The position numbers and the translations under genes are program-made. From contig NZ_JAMXFC010000041.1 of assembly GCF_025370755.1 (NCBI RefSeq), positions 1 to 56,789 of the forward strand: DNA of 56,789 nucleotides, given 5' to 3'. Below, in pieces: positions 27,080 to 36,290 of this stretch; positions within the stretch are counted from its first letter, which is position 1, and each line of letters opens with the position of its first letter. Source of the DNA: Laspinema sp. D2d. GTDB lineage: Bacteria > Cyanobacteriota > Cyanobacteriia > Cyanobacteriales > Laspinemataceae. Below the pieces are notes generated by a model that worked only from the letters and a program-made list of their open reading frames with translations, made no database searches and was not told where the DNA came from.

Positions 27080-27397
27080 TTATTCGGGAAGGGTTAACGC
27101 CCGGTCTTCCGTTCGCATTTCATTAGGGTAAGGCTCTTGGCTCCAAACATTAGAAATAGGAGTTAACATTGCCCCTATGGATAGGATTAATAATAACCAA
27201 GTTCCAAATAGACTGAATTTTGAGGGTAAGTGACTTTTTTTAGACTCTTGAACCGGAGCTTCCAGCATTTGCAAGCAGTCTTCTTGAATCACCCGACTCC
27301 ACTCATTCCCCCCCGCAAACCCTAACCTTAACCACTGAAAATCGACGAGGAGTTGGGGGGAAGGGGTATCCGAATTGCCAGTCTGATTCGTTAACAT
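27080..27397 (-). CDS. Hypothetical protein with one membrane helix
   Basis: The product, 105 residues from ATG 27397 with GGAG nine bases upstream, has an N-terminal soluble part (WLRLGFAGGNEWSRVIQEDC), a hydrophobic helix near residues 65-85 (LFGTWLLLILSIGAMLTP) and a short tail. I do not recognise a family. The clear ribosome site and hydrophobic pattern argue for a real gene. ATG 27412 or GTG 27415 would add five or six residues. Confidence 0.55.
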   Translation of the reverse strand: MLTNQTGNSDTPSPQLLVDFQWLRLGFAGGNEWSRVIQEDCLQMLEAPVQESKKSHLPSKFSLFGTWLLLILSIGAMLTPISNVWSQEPYPNEMRTEDRALTLPE

Positions 27398-27907
27398 ATC
27401 TTTACTCTCCATCACAAATCTTTAAGAGGGCTTTTGAATGCCGGGAAATCTGAACTTAGTTTTCAATTTATCACCCGAATGTTTGCGATCGCGTTTGCGT
27501 CTTGTATGAGTTGTGTATAACTTAGTCCAATTTGTCCGATTTTCAGTTAAGTTTTTTGAAGCACCTCCTATCCCTAGGAGTCAAGCCAACAAGACACCGG
27601 ATTTGGGAATGCTATGAGCATTTTAGCTTGACAAAATCCTTAAAAAGTGATAAAGAGAAGATAAGTAGAGCGCTTGCTTTCAGTCAATGATCGATACCCC
27701 CTAACCACCCGATCAAACGCCAATCAGCTTTTTATCATTCTGCAAGAAGTCTGATAGGGGTAAGCCAAGGAATGGGGAAACCAATCAGGGCTGAAACCAC
27801 AAATCGCCCTGGGAGAAGATGCGCCCAACCTAATCATTGGGTTAGCTTGAAACGGAAGCCAATTCCCTGGGGCGATCGCCCCAGTCACGACATTTGGAGA
27901 ATTCCCC
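27398..27907. other. Intergenic region between two divergent genes
   Basis: Holds the promoters of the 27080 gene (minus) and the stress protein gene (plus). CTCCTATCCCTAGGAG near 27566 forms a 6-base hairpin. A stretch at 27670-27752 resembles 46170-46247 (described separately). No coding. Confidence 0.5.
27715..27752. repeat. Dispersed intergenic motif, copy 1
   Basis: The segment AAACGCCAATCAGCTTTTTA runs on to AGAAGTCT. It aligns with 46208-46247, and similarity extends leftwards through TTGCTTTCA (27676) and CCCCC. Part of it also matches 14217-14240. Unknown function. Confidence 0.5.
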
Positions 27908-28402
27908 ATGACTTATCATAAAATTCTGGTTGCGATTGATCGTTCACCCCAATCTGATTTTGTCATTGATCAAGTGATTGATTTAGCGGAAAAAGAAAAA
28001 GCAGAACTCATGCTATTTCATGCCATTCAAGTTGAAGCCCTAGCCGAGATCTCCCCAATGGTGGGAACCGGCATGGGATTAAGTCCATCTCTCGGACGAG
28101 AAATCCCCGAAATGCAGCAACAACGACTCGAAGGGCAAGTCCGACAAACTAAAGAAATACTCCAGGGATATGCTGAAATGGCAATAGCCCGGAATATCCC
28201 CACCATCTGCCATCATACCGTTGGCGATCCCGGTGTCCTCTCTTGTGAGTTAGCCAAAAGCTGGGGCGCTAACTTAATTGTAGTAGGCCGCAGAGGTCGT
28301 AAAGGGATGACTGAACTCTTTTTAGGCAGCGTCAGTAACTACATTACCCATAACGCACCTTGCTCCGTTTTAATTGTCCAAGGCGCGTTACCTGCAACCT
28401 AA
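27908..28402 (+). CDS. Universal stress protein (UspA family)
   Basis: The product (164 residues) has the Usp fold: N-terminal strand YHKILVAIDRSP and the C-terminal nucleotide-binding motif GRRGRKGMTELFLGSVSNYI, which fits the ATP-binding class (G-2x-G-9x-G-S). It is a cytoplasmic stress-response protein, possibly dimeric. GGAG lies upstream of the ATG. It converges with ftsH2 across a strong shared terminator. Regulation is not visible beyond its own promoter region. Confidence 0.9.
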   Translation: MTYHKILVAIDRSPQSDFVIDQVIDLAEKEKAELMLFHAIQVEALAEISPMVGTGMGLSPSLGREIPEMQQQRLEGQVRQTKEILQGYAEMAIARNIPTICHHTVGDPGVLSCELAKSWGANLIVVGRRGRKGMTELFLGSVSNYITHNAPCSVLIVQGALPAT

Positions 28403-28549
28403 GCGAAACCCATCCATCATACCTCATCTTTTTTATTCAGATAGGGCTTAATAATGCTTCCCTGTGAAAGGGTAAAAACTTTAAAACCTTTCCCCCTTTG
28501 GTAAAGGTTATCTTAAACAAGGCATTCATATAAAAACGATGGCGTATAA

Positions 28550-28582
28550 AAAAAGGAGGGGGCGTTTTACCCCCTCCTTTTT
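28550..28582. terminator. Strong bidirectional terminator
   Basis: AAAAAGGAGGGGG and CCCCCTCCTTTTT form a 13-base stem with a 7-base loop (CGTTTTA). It has a T-run on either strand and lies between the convergent usp and ftsH2 genes. Confidence 0.92.
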
Positions 28583-28638
28583 GATTTCAGTCCAGGGGAA
28601 CGAGTTCAAATAACCCGAACTTTATCCCCTAAATTGCC

Positions 28639-30525
28639 TTACAAAATTGGCACAAACAGATCTTTTTCTGGAACCGTTGTGTACTCCGCCACAATTTGGC
28701 GCAACTCTTGCCCGTCCATTGATTCTTTCTCAATCAGCAGATCCACCAAACGATCAATCACGATCCGATTTTCGCGGATAATGCGCTTGGCTTCAGCATG
28801 ACAATGTTCCACAATGGAACGCACTTGTGCATCAATGCGAGAAGCAATTTCATCGGAATATTCCGATCGCGTCATCAAATCGCGACCTAAAAACACTTCC
28901 CCTTGTTGAGTTTCCAAAGACATCGGACCTAAATCGGACATCCCGAAGCGAGTCACCATCTGACGCGCCATGCCGGTTACCTGTTGCAAGTCACCGCCAG
29001 CACCTGTGGTCACTTCAGAATCGCCAAAAATGACTTCTTCAGCCGCACGTCCACCCAAAGCCCCCATAATCCGGGCCATTAACTGGGATTTAGAGACCAA
29101 CATTTGGTCTTCATTCGGCATAAACCAAGTCAACCCTTGGGCTTGTCCCCGAGGAATTAAGGTGACTTTCTGCACCGGGTCATGGTCCTTAACCAAGGTC
29201 CCGACGATCGCATGACCAATTTCATGATAAGCAATCAAGCGCTTACTCTTGCTATCCACTAAGGGAGTGCCTTCCATCCCAGCAACCACCCGATCTACTG
29301 CATCATCAATTTCCAGGATGGTAATCGCTTCTTTGCGGCGACGGGCGGTTAAAATTGCGGCTTCATTGAGCAAGTTAGCTAAATCTGCGCCGGTAAAACC
29401 AGGAGTTCGACGGGCGATCGCCTCTAAAGAAACTTGATCCGATAGCTTCTTATTGCGTGCATGGACATCGAGAATTTCCAAACGACCCTTGATATCCGGT
29501 GCATCAACGGTCACTTGGCGATCAAAACGACCGGGACGCAACAGGGCGGAATCCAAGACATCAGGACGGTTAGTGGCGGCAATAATAATGATGCCGGTGT
29601 TGCCTTCAAATCCATCCATCTCGGTGAGGAGTTGGTTCAGGGTTTGTTCCCGTTCATCGTTACCCCCGCCGATACCTGCACCCCGTTGACGTCCTACGGC
29701 ATCAATTTCATCGATGAAAATGATACAAGGGGCATTTTCTTTAGCTTTCTTGAACAAGTCCCGGACGCGGGAAGCACCGACCCCAACAAACATTTCCACA
29801 AATTCAGACCCGGAGATACTGAAGAAGGGGACGCCTGCTTCTCCGGCGATCGCTTTAGCAAGTAAGGTTTTCCCGGTTCCCGGAGGTCCAATCAACAGCA
29901 CGCCTTTAGGAATCTTCGCCCCAACAGCGGTAAAGCGTTCGGGTTTTTTCAGGAACGTCACCACTTCTTGGAGTTCTTCTTTGGCTTCTTCGATGCCTGC
30001 CACATCGTCAAACATCACCCCAGTTTTCGCTTCCATCTGAAAACGAGCTTTAGACTTGCCGAAGTTCATCGCTTGTCCTGGACCCCCAGGAACATTGTTG
30101 GAACGACGGAAGAGGAAGAATAAGCCAGCCAATAACAGGACCGGGAAAATTAAATTACCCAACAGTCCCCAGATTGCGCCATCATTGCGGATGGGATGAG
30201 AGTCAAAACTGATATTCGAGTCTCTGAGGCGGGCGATCAGTTCGGGAGCATTTCCTGGCAAATCGACTCGCAAACGCTGCACTCGGTTGTCTAGATCCGG
30301 ATCAACGGCTTCAACGATCGCCGTCCGGCCACCTTCATATAAATCTACGTTGGTTACGCGATCGGCGTCCAGGTATTCCAAAAACCGACCATAGCTCATG
30401 CGAGTATTGGCGGCATTATTTCCCATATTCATGGCGGGGGAGGAAAAGACTCCCTGCCACACGACAAAGGCGATTACTAATGCAGGTAATGCCCAAAGTA
30501 AAATTATTCTCCAGGAAGATTTCAT
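28639..30525 (-). CDS. ftsH: ATP-dependent zinc protease FtsH2-type (thylakoid)
   Basis: The 628-residue product has two membrane helices (about 7-25 and 117-138), Walker A GPPGTGKT (213-220), Walker B IIFIDEID (268-275), the SRH region ([18 protein letters not shown]) and the zinc site HEIGH (434-438). It starts [20 protein letters not shown] and has the region [29 protein letters not shown], both close to what I recall of Synechocystis FtsH2 (slr0228), which with FtsH3 degrades damaged D1 during photosystem II repair. It forms hexamers in the thylakoid membrane. The gene is followed by the strong terminator at 28550. An ACCCCTAGGGGT palindrome lies about 125 bases upstream of the start. Confidence 0.96.
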   Translation of the reverse strand: MKSSWRIILLWALPALVIAFVVWQGVFSSPAMNMGNNAANTRMSYGRFLEYLDADRVTNVDLYEGGRTAIVEAVDPDLDNRVQRLRVDLPGNAPELIARLRDSNISFDSHPIRNDGAIWGLLGNLIFPVLLLAGLFFLFRRSNNVPGGPGQAMNFGKSKARFQMEAKTGVMFDDVAGIEEAKEELQEVVTFLKKPERFTAVGAKIPKGVLLIGPPGTGKTLLAKAIAGEAGVPFFSISGSEFVEMFVGVGASRVRDLFKKAKENAPCIIFIDEIDAVGRQRGAGIGGGNDEREQTLNQLLTEMDGFEGNTGIIIIAATNRPDVLDSALLRPGRFDRQVTVDAPDIKGRLEILDVHARNKKLSDQVSLEAIARRTPGFTGADLANLLNEAAILTARRRKEAITILEIDDAVDRVVAGMEGTPLVDSKSKRLIAYHEIGHAIVGTLVKDHDPVQKVTLIPRGQAQGLTWFMPNEDQMLVSKSQLMARIMGALGGRAAEEVIFGDSEVTTGAGGDLQQVTGMARQMVTRFGMSDLGPMSLETQQGEVFLGRDLMTRSEYSDEIASRIDAQVRSIVEHCHAEAKRIIRENRIVIDRLVDLLIEKESMDGQELRQIVAEYTTVPEKDLFVPIL

Positions 30526-30936
30526 AGGATGCGGTGGCCTCTAGTACAAATTCAGACAATGAGATTAAAAGCAAATTGGGTGTAATTAGACCCAAGCGAG
30601 TTGATTGAGGGCAGTCGGGGGGTTCTCTTATTTCCGCTTTCCGCTCCTACCCCTAGGGGTGGAGTTCCGGTATAGAGTAAAACCGTTCATCCCGATCAGA
30701 ATCTTAATCAAATTTAACTTAATTATCAGGATCGATGCAACTGACTCGCCTAAAAGTCGGTAAAACCCGCTCAGAATCAGGTAAACCGACCACTCATGTA
30801 CTCCACTAATTTGCGGAATGGTACGGAAAACCGTTCTTTAAGTTTAAGTTATGTTAAGACAATTTCACAATTTGGCTTTCTCCTGAGTTCACAAATTGAG
30901 TTGGGGGTAAAAGAGGCGATCGCCAGAATGCAAAAA
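30526..30936. other. Intergenic region upstream of ftsH2
   Basis: This stretch has no gene. It holds the ftsH2 promoter region and the 12-base palindrome ACCCCTAGGGGT at 30649-30660. The short plus-strand frame at 30796 has no recognisable features. Confidence 0.45.
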
Positions 30937-30958
30937 TGGGCGCATTTCGGTGCGCCCA
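30937..30958 (-). terminator. Hairpin terminator, minus strand
   Basis: ATGGGCGCA and its complement form a 9-base stem around a 4-base loop. On the minus strand the stem is followed by TTTTTG, so it could end transcripts coming from the right, such as gltX read-through. Confidence 0.6.
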
Positions 30959-31023
30959 TCTTAGAATCTTGTATCAATCGGTTTTTTTTAAATGTCCCCC
31001 AGACTGTCCCCATTCCTTAGCAA

Positions 31024-31225
31024 AGTTGATGGCTAGAACGGCGATGCGGTTTAGCAGCATGGGAGGGGACAGCTAGATGTCCAGCCGAGAGCCCCTCCTG
31101 GGGATGAACCCCCCAGCTACGCCCATCTTTAAAGGAGTGTGTGGAACGAAACGCGGAATGCACAAGGCAAAATAGAACCGGGGAACAGTCTTAGGAAGGG
31201 TCAGGACACGGCTGGGACCCTTAAC
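31024..31225 (+). ncRNA. HEARO / IscB omega-RNA-like structured RNA, no IscB gene
   Basis: The sequence has several features I associate with the HEARO RNA family, the guide-bearing omega-RNA of IscB nucleases. They are a stem (GGAGGGG 31062-31068 with CCCCTCC 31092-31098), a hairpin CTGGGG/CCCCAG (31098-31116) with loop ATGAACC, the conserved stretch GGAACGAAACGC (31143-31154), and the 3' segment GAACCGGGGAACAGTC then ACACGGCTGGGACCC with a stem AGGGTC/GACCCT (31197-31221). The RNA strand is plus. In IscB elements the guide lies 5' of this scaffold, here roughly the 16-20 bases before 31024, and the nuclease gene lies just downstream. Downstream here is only the end of gltX in opposite orientation, so this copy is a stand-alone RNA. 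Boundaries are estimates. Confidence 0.62.
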
Positions 31226-31240
31226 CGACAGTTCAATAGC

Positions 31241-33172
31241 CTAGGGGTTAGGGGAATGGTTCCCGGTAATTTGTTCTTTGATTTCCTCAACTTTGACCGA
31301 CAACTCTTTACGAGTCGTTGCACTGAGTAAATACCGATAAATAAACCAGCCGGAGTAAGCCATACCCACGATTTCAAAGGTTGGCTGTACTAGGGGAATG
31401 CCGTTGAGCACTTCCAAGACAGCAACCAATACTCTCAAAGAGACCAAAGCCGCAATCAGTAAACCAACGGTGGTTAAGGGTCTTTGGTTGTCTTTAACAA
31501 ACCCAGTCACGTAATCCGGGAGATAAGAGAGGATTTCGCGAACTTGTTTGCCGATCCGTTCTAACTGTTCATTTGTGGCCCCTGTACTGGGGACTCCGGT
31601 GGTCACCACTGGGACCGTGGATGGTTCAGACATCTCGTCCACAGGGATTTCAGAAGTAGGAATTTCTACCACAATCTTATCTTGGGGTGTTTCTGGTTCA
31701 GGATTTTGAGTCAAGGTACTACCCTCTTGTTCGTCAACCTTTAAGACTTTGTGCAGGCGCGCTTTGTCCAGCTCCCGCTGATAAAGTAATACCCAAGATT
31801 GTATCAGGTCAGGACCGTGCAGTTCGCCGGTTAATCCGGCCCGCAGCGATCGCATGACCAGCCCTTTTTTGACATTGAGCTGTTTGGTGACCTGTTTAAT
31901 GATGTCTTGGGCATCTGCTGCTGTCAGGCTTTCGTGACTTTGTAAATGTCCGATTACCGCTTCGAGAACCTGGGAGGCTCCCTCTTTTTCCAGTTCGGCT
32001 GCCGCTTCGTCGCTGAGTTCGACCTCATCCACAAAGAACATCCGACTGAGTTCCACCGCATCAGTCAAGCGAGTTAAACTCGGACCAATTAAGGCCGATA
32101 GTTGTTCCAACCAAGGACGATTGCCCTCTGGATCAACGGAGTATCCCGCTTGTTGCCACACCGGAATCAGTTTTTCGGTGAGTTTTTCCGGGGACATTTG
32201 GTGGAGGTATTGGCTATTAATCCAATCCAGTTTATCCCAGTCAAATTTGGCCCCGGCTTTATTAACGCGATCGAAGCTAAACTGCTTTGCCGCTTCATCC
32301 AGGGTAAACAGTTCCTGGTTATCCGGCGGGGACCAACCCAGCAAGGTCATATAGTTGACCAAGGCTTCGGGAAGGAACCCCATCGCCTGAAATTCGGAAA
32401 TGCCGGTCACGTTATCTCGTTTGGAGAGTTTTTTGCCGGAAATATCCAAAATCAGCGGCGTATGGGCAAACTCGGGGACCGCGACGCCAAAGGCTTCGTA
32501 AAGCAGAATTTGTTTGGCGGTATTGGCAATATGGTCTTCACCGCGAATCACTTGGGTGATTCTCATGTCAATGTCATCGACAACAACAGCGAGGTTATAG
32601 AGTGGCATTCCGATGTCGGCACCACTGGAACCCCGCGCGATCACCATATCACCGCCGAGGTCACTGCCTCGCCAGGAGACTTCACCGCGCACCAAGTCAT
32701 TCCAGACAATCTCGCGATCGTCGTCGATTTTGAACCGAATTACCGAGGGTCGTCCTTCCGCTTCAAATTTGGCGATTTGATCCACCGTTAGATCTCGGTG
32801 ACGGTTATCGTAGCGGGGGGCTTCATTCCGGACTTTTTGAGCTTCTCTCATTTCGTCGAGTTCTTCGGCTGTGGTGTAACACCGATAGGCGAGACCCTTA
32901 TCAATGAGAGTTTTGACTCGTTCCCGGTAGAGATCGAGACGCTTGGACTGGAAAACCGGCCCTGCATCCCAGTTCAAACCCAACCAGGTGAGTCCATCCA
33001 GGATATTTTGGGTGAACTCCGGGCGCGATCGCTCCTCGTCAGTATCTTCGACCCGTAAAATGAACTGGCCCCCTTGATGACGGGCAAATAACCAGTTAAA
33101 CACAGCCGTTCTGGCTGTTCCAATATGTAAGTTCCCAGTCGGACTAGGAGCTATTCTTACGCGAACAGTCAC
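31241..33172 (-). CDS. gltX: Glutamyl-tRNA synthetase with C-terminal CAAD membrane domain
   Basis: The product is 643 residues, about 160 more than a normal bacterial GluRS (about 480). The catalytic part has HIGH ([10 protein letters not shown], residues 9-18) and KLSKRD (near 253). After the anticodon-binding part comes an acidic, Pro/Thr-rich linker (about 485-535) and a C-terminal CAAD domain with two hydrophobic helices ([20 protein letters not shown] and [16 protein letters not shown]) flanked by charged helices. CAAD domains occur on a few cyanobacterial aminoacyl-tRNA synthetases and anchor them to thylakoid membranes. It charges tRNA-Glu, used for protein and tetrapyrrole synthesis. 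tRNA-Asp lies upstream on the same strand. Confidence 0.96.
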   Translation of the reverse strand: MTVRVRIAPSPTGNLHIGTARTAVFNWLFARHQGGQFILRVEDTDEERSRPEFTQNILDGLTWLGLNWDAGPVFQSKRLDLYRERVKTLIDKGLAYRCYTTAEELDEMREAQKVRNEAPRYDNRHRDLTVDQIAKFEAEGRPSVIRFKIDDDREIVWNDLVRGEVSWRGSDLGGDMVIARGSSGADIGMPLYNLAVVVDDIDMRITQVIRGEDHIANTAKQILLYEAFGVAVPEFAHTPLILDISGKKLSKRDNVTGISEFQAMGFLPEALVNYMTLLGWSPPDNQELFTLDEAAKQFSFDRVNKAGAKFDWDKLDWINSQYLHQMSPEKLTEKLIPVWQQAGYSVDPEGNRPWLEQLSALIGPSLTRLTDAVELSRMFFVDEVELSDEAAAELEKEGASQVLEAVIGHLQSHESLTAADAQDIIKQVTKQLNVKKGLVMRSLRAGLTGELHGPDLIQSWVLLYQRELDKARLHKVLKVDEQEGSTLTQNPEPETPQDKIVVEIPTSEIPVDEMSEPSTVPVVTTGVPSTGATNEQLERIGKQVREILSYLPDYVTGFVKDNQRPLTTVGLLIAALVSLRVLVAVLEVLNGIPLVQPTFEIVGMAYSGWFIYRYLLSATTRKELSVKVEEIKEQITGNHSPNP

Positions 33173-33266
33173 AATTATTTTCTCTAATTAACTTCGTTTG
33201 CAAGGAGACACGCCGTGTCCCCTATTATTAGGAAAACACGGCGCGTAACCTGATTCATATTTTAAA

Positions 33267-33340
33267 CGGGACTGACGGGGCTCGAACCCGCAACTTCCGC
33301 CGTGACAGGGCGGTGCTCTAACCAATTGAACTACAGTCCC
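33267..33340 (-). tRNA. trnD: tRNA-Asp (anticodon GUC)
   Basis: On the minus strand the sequence folds into a full cloverleaf: acceptor stem GGGACTG with CAGTCCC, D-arm TTCAATTGGTTAGA, anticodon loop CCTGTCA with anticodon GTC closed by CCGCC/GGCGG, and T-arm GCGGGTTCGAGCCCCGT. The discriminator base is G, as for tRNA-Asp. The 3' CCA is not encoded. Confidence 0.97.
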
Positions 33341-33576
33341 TTTCCTTGAGCCTTTTATATCTTGCACGATGCTTTTGGATTTGTCAACCCCTTTTTTAAA
33401 AAAAGTTTTTTGACCAGGGAAGGGGCAGATTACAGCTTTGTAATCTCAGCCAATTGGGGACTCGTGGGTGTTGCTGCTGTCATGACGCGCTAAAGGATGA
33501 TTTATCCTAGAGTCAGGGGCGATCGCCACCTTAAACCCGCCATCACCCCCCCAAATTTTCAAGGGAAGGCAAAATC

Positions 33577-34140
33577 ATGTCTAATCAAGCCTTAAAATCT
33601 GTTCTGACGGTCGAAGAATATCTCCACTATGAAGAACTCAGCAACATTCGTCACGAGTATATTAAAGGTCAAGTTTATGCCATGTCCGGAGGTAGCCAAG
33701 AACACGATTTAATTTCGGTTAATATCATCACTGGCCTAAAAAATCAGTTGCGAGGGAGTGGTTGTCGCGTCTTTTCTGGCAACATGAAAGTCAGAATTAA
33801 ACAACTGGATTTGTTTTATTATCCTGATGTTTCAATTAGCTGTAATCCTCAAGACCGGCAAAAGTATTTTTTGGACTCCCCTTGTCTAATTTTTGAAGTG
33901 CTTTCTCCGAGTACGGAACGGATAGATCGTCACGAGAAACTTATCAATTATCGGGAATTAGATAGCCTTCAAGAGTATGTATTGGTATCCCAAACAGAAA
34001 AGAAGGTGGAGGTATATCGGCGAGGCGATCGCCCCTGCGATTGGAGTTTAGCAACTTTTTTACAAAACGATATCGTTGAATTTCAATCTCTGGGATTACA
34101 GCTATCTCTTTCCGACATCTATGATGAGGTAGAACTGTGA
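33577..34140 (+). CDS. Uma2 family endonuclease (DUF820), copy 1
   Basis: The product is 187 residues with the Uma2/DUF820 layout: TVEEYLHYEEL near the start, EYIKGQVYAMSGGSQEHDLI, then DLFYYPDVSISC (catalytic Asp of the PD-(D/E)xK fold) and LIFEVLSPSTERIDRHEKLINY (Glu and Lys). This is a restriction-type nuclease fold with many copies in cyanobacteria; roles are unclear and many may be domesticated or selfish. AGGG lies upstream of the ATG. It converges with the second Uma2 gene. Confidence 0.85.
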   Translation: MSNQALKSVLTVEEYLHYEELSNIRHEYIKGQVYAMSGGSQEHDLISVNIITGLKNQLRGSGCRVFSGNMKVRIKQLDLFYYPDVSISCNPQDRQKYFLDSPCLIFEVLSPSTERIDRHEKLINYRELDSLQEYVLVSQTEKKVEVYRRGDRPCDWSLATFLQNDIVEFQSLGLQLSLSDIYDEVEL

Positions 34141-34161
34141 CGGTAAAATTTCAAAAATAGA

Positions 34162-34192
34162 GCGGTTTTAGGCTAATCTTTGCTAAAACCGC
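34162..34192. terminator. Hairpin between convergent Uma2 genes
   Basis: GCGGTTTTAG and CTAAAACCGC form a perfect 10-base stem with an 11-base loop, centred between the two stop codons. It can serve both genes; a T-run follows on the minus strand. Confidence 0.75.
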
Positions 34193-34199
34193 CCCTCGC

Positions 34200-34916
34200 T
34201 CAATTCTGGGGGGTTTTCGATAATTGCTTGACAAAATCCGCGTGTTCGGGTGAACTCAATCCCTCCTGCAAAACTGCGAGGACGCCCGAAAAATTTCCCG
34301 ATAATAATTTGGAAGAGTCTAACCATAATCCCGGAAAGAATAGACTTCGCAAAACTCCATTTTCATCTGGTTCGATGGGGATATATTCGCCTTCCGTGAG
34401 TCGGAACCAATCCAGTTGAGTTTGAGACACGCGCCAAACCAGATACTCTTGCACTCCATTACGACGGTAAACTTGTTTTTTATCATGTAAATCGTAGGTG
34501 GCAGTTGAGGCGGCGATTTCTGCTATAAATTCCGGTGGACCTTCAACATAATCATCATCCGTAAGGCGCGACTCTCCCCCAAGACTTTCTTCTAATCTGA
34601 GTAAGGCATCGGGTTGAGGTTCATTGTCCAAATCCAGACGAATGGTAGCATTATCTCCGAGTCTGACTCCAGGAGTCATCGACCGATATACGCCTAACCA
34701 GGTGATTAAGAGTCCGTGGGGTTCAGCATGAGGGCTAAAACGGACGGGGGATGGCATATAAACGACTCCTTCGATTAGTTCAGCTTTTTTGCAATTTGGC
34801 ATGGCGTGATAGCGGCGCTCAAATTCAGGACGAGTCAGGCGATCGCCATTCTCTAAAGGAAGGAGTTGTTGTTCAGTTCTGTTATTGGGTTTTCCCACGG
34901 ATGATTGTCTACTCAT
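34200..34916 (-). CDS. Uma2 family endonuclease (DUF820), copy 2
   Basis: The product has 238 residues. Core motifs are RYHAMPNCKKAELIEGVVYM, EPQPDALLRLEE (Asp), GPPEFIAEIAAST (Glu) and DKKQVYRRNGVQEYLVW (Lys), the usual Uma2 order. It is longer than copy 1 and clearly a different subfamily, so the two are not a recent duplication. ATG 34916 is supported by the sequence MSRQSSVGKPNNRTEQ; no other close start. Function uncertain, as for other Uma2 proteins. Confidence 0.85.
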   Translation of the reverse strand: MSRQSSVGKPNNRTEQQLLPLENGDRLTRPEFERRYHAMPNCKKAELIEGVVYMPSPVRFSPHAEPHGLLITWLGVYRSMTPGVRLGDNATIRLDLDNEPQPDALLRLEESLGGESRLTDDDYVEGPPEFIAEIAASTATYDLHDKKQVYRRNGVQEYLVWRVSQTQLDWFRLTEGEYIPIEPDENGVLRSLFFPGLWLDSSKLLSGNFSGVLAVLQEGLSSPEHADFVKQLSKTPQN

Positions 34917-34998
34917 GATGGGAGTCTGCCTGAATTACTTTGGGAAATTACTGTCTTTATTATCAAAGATTTCTCCCGCGATTGTCCAGGAGTCGCCT

Positions 34999-36153
34999 TC
35001 ACTTTTCTAGGGTAAGGGCAAAAACTAAAAACTGGGTCACTTGCAAGGGATTAAAATTATTATCACTGACTAAAATTAACGACTGCCGTCCATCGGCTAA
35101 TTTTGGACCGAAGGTCATTCCTTCTAAGTTATCTACGGGAATCCCTAAAGTTTGCAAGTCCAGCAACAGGCGTTTTTGAGCGGGTTGAATAGTTTGAATA
35201 TTGACCTCTTTTAGACTGTCAATGGACTGAATATCGGTTGCACCTTCCAGAGAAACTTCATATAATAAAACTGTGTTTCCTACATCTTCGGTAAAGCCCC
35301 GTTCTAAACTAAGTAATTTTGTTTCATCCCAGGCGAGTAATTCGACTAAGCTATGAATTGCCAATCCATCGGGATACTTAGGTTCAGTCTGTACAGGTTC
35401 GGTAAGATAGTAAAACTCTTGGACGGGTTGTCCGGTGGTTAAATCATATTGCAAAATGCGCACAGGAGTTCCTGTTTCCAGATTAGCGGGTTCTCCATCT
35501 TGAACTAAAGCTGTTTCGATGGCGGTATATAAAAATTGCTCACTCGGGCTTAAAGTTAGACTTTCAAAAGCTTGATTATCCCGAATTCCTTGACCATTTT
35601 GGGGGAGAAATTTATCGGGAATGGGGAGAGATAGGAGTTCTTTTCCTTCACGGGAAAATTCTTTGATGAAGGGTTGAATATCTTGTACCACATCTCCCTC
35701 GGAGGAAATAAATAGGGTATCGCGACGGGTTAAGGCAATCCCTTCAGGGTCTACGGTGTAAGTGGGAAAAGGACGACTGCTTTGATCCACCAAGGGGGTA
35801 ACACCAATGGGGGTAACAACCAGAGGATTTAATTGTATTTCTACATTGTAAAATCTTGCGGGTCCTTGGATTGCGCGATCGTCTGAGAGGGCATAATACA
35901 GATTGCGCTGAGAATCATAGGTGATTCCTGAGAATCCTCCGAGGGGGGTATCCTGAAAAATAAAGCCGGTGGGGATTTTGAATTCTCCTAGATATTCAAT
36001 AGGAGAAGTTATCACCGAGGCAGAATTAGAAATCGCCGAATTGTCAGGACTAGCAAAGGTTTTTGGAATGGTTGGGGGTTGACAACCCATTCCAAAAGTA
36101 CAAGACAATCCCAAAGTTATCCATAAAATAGGATGAATTTTACGGCGAACCAT
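34999..36153 (-). CDS. Secreted phytase-esterase-like beta-propeller protein
   Basis: The product (384 residues) has a signal peptide with a cysteine after GLSCTFGMG that might be a lipid anchor, although the lipobox is imperfect. The body matches the 'esterase-like activity of phytase' domain pattern: GGFSGITYDSQRNLYYALSDDRA, IDPEGIALTRRDTLFISSEGD-like blocks, and NLEGMTFGPKLADGRQSLILVSDNNF near the end, with repeated acidic residues that would bind Ca2+ in a propeller. Likely periplasmic or membrane-bound phosphoester hydrolase; substrate unknown. ATG 36153 is preferred over TTG 36168. Confidence 0.82.
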   Translation of the reverse strand: MVRRKIHPILWITLGLSCTFGMGCQPPTIPKTFASPDNSAISNSASVITSPIEYLGEFKIPTGFIFQDTPLGGFSGITYDSQRNLYYALSDDRAIQGPARFYNVEIQLNPLVVTPIGVTPLVDQSSRPFPTYTVDPEGIALTRRDTLFISSEGDVVQDIQPFIKEFSREGKELLSLPIPDKFLPQNGQGIRDNQAFESLTLSPSEQFLYTAIETALVQDGEPANLETGTPVRILQYDLTTGQPVQEFYYLTEPVQTEPKYPDGLAIHSLVELLAWDETKLLSLERGFTEDVGNTVLLYEVSLEGATDIQSIDSLKEVNIQTIQPAQKRLLLDLQTLGIPVDNLEGMTFGPKLADGRQSLILVSDNNFNPLQVTQFLVFALTLEK

Positions 36154-36290
36154 AGAGGTTTGATACAATTAAGTTTGAGGGTTAGGGAAGTAAAAGAGTT
36201 TTAAAAAAAGCTAATAATAGGAAATTTAATCGATTTCTAAACCTATTAATTTTTAATTTTAGCTTAAATTAAAAAAAAAACTGGAGAATT

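Noticed and set aside
28827-30040. Several open frames opposite ftsH2
   Set aside because: Antisense shadows of a highly conserved gene.
31024-31225. TnpB/IS607-type right end, RNase P RNA or SRP RNA
   Set aside because: No TnpB coding tail is seen on either strand, and the conserved RNase P and SRP core sequences are absent. The pattern fits HEARO better.
31139-31330. 63-residue open frame on the plus strand
   Set aside because: It runs through the structured RNA into the antisense of gltX; not a real protein.
32102-32791. 229-residue open frame opposite gltX
   Set aside because: Antisense shadow; no domain signal.
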